Source: Tachypleus tridentatus (taxonomy: Eukaryota; Arthropoda; Merostomata; Xiphosura; Limulidae). From it: a stretch of 64,000 bases of DNA. Shown piece after piece: positions 60,931 to 64,000 of this stretch. The first letter of the stretch is position 1, and each line of letters opens with the position of its first letter. The position numbers and the translations under genes were made by a program. Location: positions 69,418,326-69,482,325 of the forward strand of contig NC_134830.1 of NCBI RefSeq assembly GCF_004210375.1. Reading direction: 5' to 3'. The notes under the pieces were generated by a model. It made no database searches and was not told the DNA's origin. It saw nothing but the letters and a program-made list of their open reading frames with translations.

Positions 60931-62564
60931 TACAAAGGTGTAGTTCATTGCTCAGGCAACTATTTATGCTAATTAATGCCTCTTAAAATCAGAGAGATCT
61001 TGTCGATGCTTTCACTTATAGAGTGGTAAAAGTTACGGATGGACTTATCCTGTTATTTATTTCAAAGCATTAATTTGGGTTGGAATGGTTTCACGTAATA
61101 AAACTCCTGGCTAACACCTTGCTTCAACCTGGACCGTGTATTAAGTCTTAAAATATGGTACAACTCTCAAAGATAGACAAGTCTGAAGAAGAAACGGCAA
61201 ACTTTGTAAAAGTGCTTATTAGGTCTTATCACTTCGATCACAAATGAACCAAACGATTTAATATTTTTGAATGGCTTTTTTTTCTCCAACAACAATTTTC
61301 TGCTTCCTTGTTTCCAAACAAAGATAAGGTAAAAGCTCCTCGTGTTTTGCTGCATACAAATAAAATGAACGTAAAATGAAAGAAAGAAAATACTATAATA
61401 AGATATTACGAAGTTGCGCTTATCGCTTATTTACTGAAGTATCTAAAATTAAATTTAAAAAGATATATCTAACAGCAATCAGGTCACAAAATCCCTGTGT
61501 ATAGATTTGGGCAGTATATTTATACCGGTTTAAAAAAATGAATAATTCTGGCTTCAGAAGCGTAGTTATACCCATGAATAGTTTCAAGTAAAGTTTAATT
61601 TTCATAGCACATATACGTATATGCGTGTTTCGAATAATGTTAATCAAAAGCATAGCTACCACATGTGAACATTTCCAGTGATTAGGTCTCAGCTACAAAT
61701 CTACGTCCTTATGAGTTCAGAACAATCCACGTTATACCAGATATTCTTCAGGACATCACTATTTCCAAAACCCAATGGATGTTTGTTAATCCATAGACAT
61801 TTATATACAACATAAAAAAATTACTTGACATGAATATACCTTCAGGCATAGAACGTTCCTAAAATATTGAAAATATTTAACTTACTAACATACACATTCC
61901 AATTAATTGTAACATCTTGTAATTTTATTATAAATGAAAAATGGTAACTTTAAGTGGTTACTTTGGCAGTAACGGTTATCAAAGAAGAACAATTGATGTT
62001 CAAGGTAGGTGTTGCCAGTTAACATTGCATGAACTGTCAAAAATATTCTCTGTCCACTCATGTATTTTGGAGAAATATTAACTGTTAACCTGTACACAAG
62101 TTTTAATTACACTTTATTTAGTACAACTAGATTATATAAGAAAACAATCTATAGCATGCAAACAATTGAAATTAAAAAAATAAATGTCGACAGTTATGAG
62201 ATACAAAAATTAAAGCTATTACAATTCACGTCAGTTGGATTTATATCACAGAGCAAGTCTCATGGCCATAATATGTACTACGTATACACATTTTTATTTT
62301 AACATTGACGTTCACCTTACATTTTTTAAAAAGGGCAAATTGAAAATAAAAATTAACTATTAAAATATCACCTGTTTTTCGTATACCGCCGTAACTGAAG
62401 ACTTGATTGGTGGCTTAAACTAAACAAAAAGCATACACGTCGCTCTTTTACTCGATTTACTATCTCTTGTCTCGTCACTCTTTTTGCAGGAATATTTTTC
62501 TTCGATAAGATAAAATTTACCAATATGTCAGCTTGTTATCACCTCATAAAATCTGCCTCTTGAA
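60931..62564. other. Non-coding region, nothing recognised
   Basis: AT-rich sequence with only short open frames and no recognised repeat. Confidence 0.45.
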
Positions 62565-62565
62565 C

Positions 62566-62629
62566 ACAGTTTATATTGCACAGCTATAGTAATAAACTTC
62601 AAGCATCAGCATACATCCATCAATAAATG
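62566..62629. repeat. Direct repeat, copy 1
   Basis: ACAGTTTATATTGCACAGCT followed by ATAGTAATAAACTTCAAGC and ATCAGCATACATCCATCAAT. The same sequence recurs at 63920-63985 in the same orientation. Confidence 0.9.
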
Positions 62630-63407
62630 GTTCACAAAATGAACACAAGTATAGCCTAATGTACGATCTCTGTATTAAAGGGAAGTTTTTGTAAGCATCA
62701 CGCGCATACACGTAAAAGCCTATACGGTGTAACACGTATATGTTTGCTTTGAAGTCCACATCACTATTAAATACAGGTATGTATGGTGTTATTTACCTTT
62801 TTTATCTTGTCCCCCACAGTTCTGTCTCTAAACTCTACGTGAACTGTTCACTCTTGTTCTTTGTACCATGACCACGAAATGTTCAGCTAAATGAAGCTGT
62901 TAACTAGTGCGTGAAAAACACAGTTCCCTGCCTTAGAATCTCACTCACGATTCTAGTTTGTCGTACTTCTAAGCCAAGTGGTGGTGCCTGTTACCAGACC
63001 ACTTGTACAACATACACAGCGTCGTACACTGTAATATATACTGGAAACAGCACACGCGTATCAAATGTCTTGTTAAAACGTCTGAAGAAAGTTTTATTTC
63101 AAGTTATAATAACAGAATATGATATATATAGGTGCATTACTCGTGTTACGAGAGAGTTATTTTACAAATAATGTGAAGAGAAAACTCATATATAAAATAT
63201 ATTAAGAAACTATAGACACATACCAGTATAATAATATTCGAGTGTTTTCTAGATTGTCTAAATTTCATATACAGTACAGGAAACCTATGGAATAGTCATT
63301 TTATGATGAAAACCTTTTTACACTTTCTGTAAACAACTGAAAAAATTGCTAACTAATAACTGATTCAGGTTTAGCAATTCAAACTGTTTTAAACTCTATA
63401 ACATACT
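62630..63407. other. Unique sequence between the direct repeats
   Basis: Mostly unassigned sequence with a slightly higher G/C patch near 62800-63060. I see no coding exon with a family match. Confidence 0.4.
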
Positions 63408-63416
63408 TGGAATTAA

Positions 63417-63538
63417 ATGCTATTTGTTATTTAGCACAAAGGTACATAAAGGGCTAGATGTGCTCTGCCCACCACGGGTGTCAAGACCTAGTTTCTAGCA
63501 GTACAGGTCCGCAGACATATCACTGTGCCAATGGGGTT
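63417..63538 (-). repeat. SINE family 3 with perfect 9-bp duplication
   Basis: Reverse copy: TTATTTAGCACAAAGGTACA, CTCTGCCCACCACGGGTGTC, GTTTCTAGCAGTACAGGTCC and CACTGTGCCAATGGGG. TGGAATTAA occurs on both sides (63408-63416 and 63539-63547). Confidence 0.9.
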
Positions 63539-63919
63539 TGGAATTAACATCAAAGTAACTGAAATACATACATTAATCCTCTATATGCAATTAATATTTT
63601 GATTGTAGATTTCACTATAAAACGAAAGTACTTACCAAAGAAAAGAAAGGGTTGTTTCAGCCTTTATTTATTTTTTCCCACGTTTTTTTTTATGTAGCAG
63701 TAAATAAATTGTTTTCTTTATAAGTTAGCCATTTTTTTTTCAAACTAAATATAACAACTGAAGAACCAAGTCGCACAACACTTCTAGGACCATACATTCT
63801 AAGACTTTCATCATTTGAAAATTCAAATCTAAAATAAGGACTGATAAAGTGATTTAAAAATACAATAATAAAGTGTTGGCATACAAAACGACAAACCACG
63901 AAATATTTAATAGAACAAT

Positions 63920-63985
63920 ACAGTTTATATTGCACAGCTATAGTAATAAACTTCAAGCATCAGCATCAGCATCCATCAATAAATG
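63920..63985. repeat. Direct repeat, copy 2
   Basis: The first 47 bases are identical to the copy at 62566. It then has CAGCATCCATCAATAAATG in place of ACATCCATCAATAAATG. Confidence 0.9.
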
Positions 63986-64000
63986 TGCAATTCAAAAGGG

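Overview
The window is AT-rich, intron-rich animal DNA. It carries parts of two protein-coding genes and a dense layer of decayed mobile elements. The gene content, exon/intron style and several hundred bases of tRNA-headed SINE sequence fit an arthropod. From memory of similar SINE sequences I favour a chelicerate, most likely a horseshoe crab; this is an inference, not a match I could run. No bacterial operon, CRISPR array or functional rRNA/tRNA gene is visible.

Left and centre (about 2.2-35.7 kb, + strand): most of a follistatin-related gene of the FSTL4/FSTL5 type. Thirteen exons encode, in order, a linker, a follistatin/Kazal module, a Thr/Lys-rich linker, two EF-hands, two Ig domains and a long C-terminal propeller-like region ending in a stop at 35706. 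The proposed first exon in the window (2263-2365) is separated from the Kazal exon by a 16.5-kb intron filled with transposon debris. The signal-peptide exon is not seen and probably lies left of the window. One exon junction (21476 to 22259) does not keep frame, which points to an unrecognised small exon or a sequence error.

Right centre (43.5-51.2 kb, - strand, convergent with the first gene): the last two recognisable exons of an unidentified protein. A 2.17-kb terminal exon encodes a coiled-coil region followed by a Ser/Asn/Gln-rich tail, and a 207-bp exon lies 5.4 kb upstream. Its 5' exons were not located. The 7.8 kb between the two stop codons holds no other gene that I can see.

Mobile elements: three tRNA-headed SINE families with a shared tail motif, several with clear target-site duplications; an internally deleted mariner with both inverted repeats and TA duplications (1269-2173); a Tc1-like transposase relic at the left edge; a second decayed DDE transposase at 60.0-60.9 kb; two short non-autonomous inverted-repeat elements (20727-20965 with TA, 59421-59541 with an 8-bp duplication); a gag-like zinc-knuckle relic near 55.5 kb; and several degenerate tandem arrays. 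The remaining long stretches show nothing that I can support as genes.
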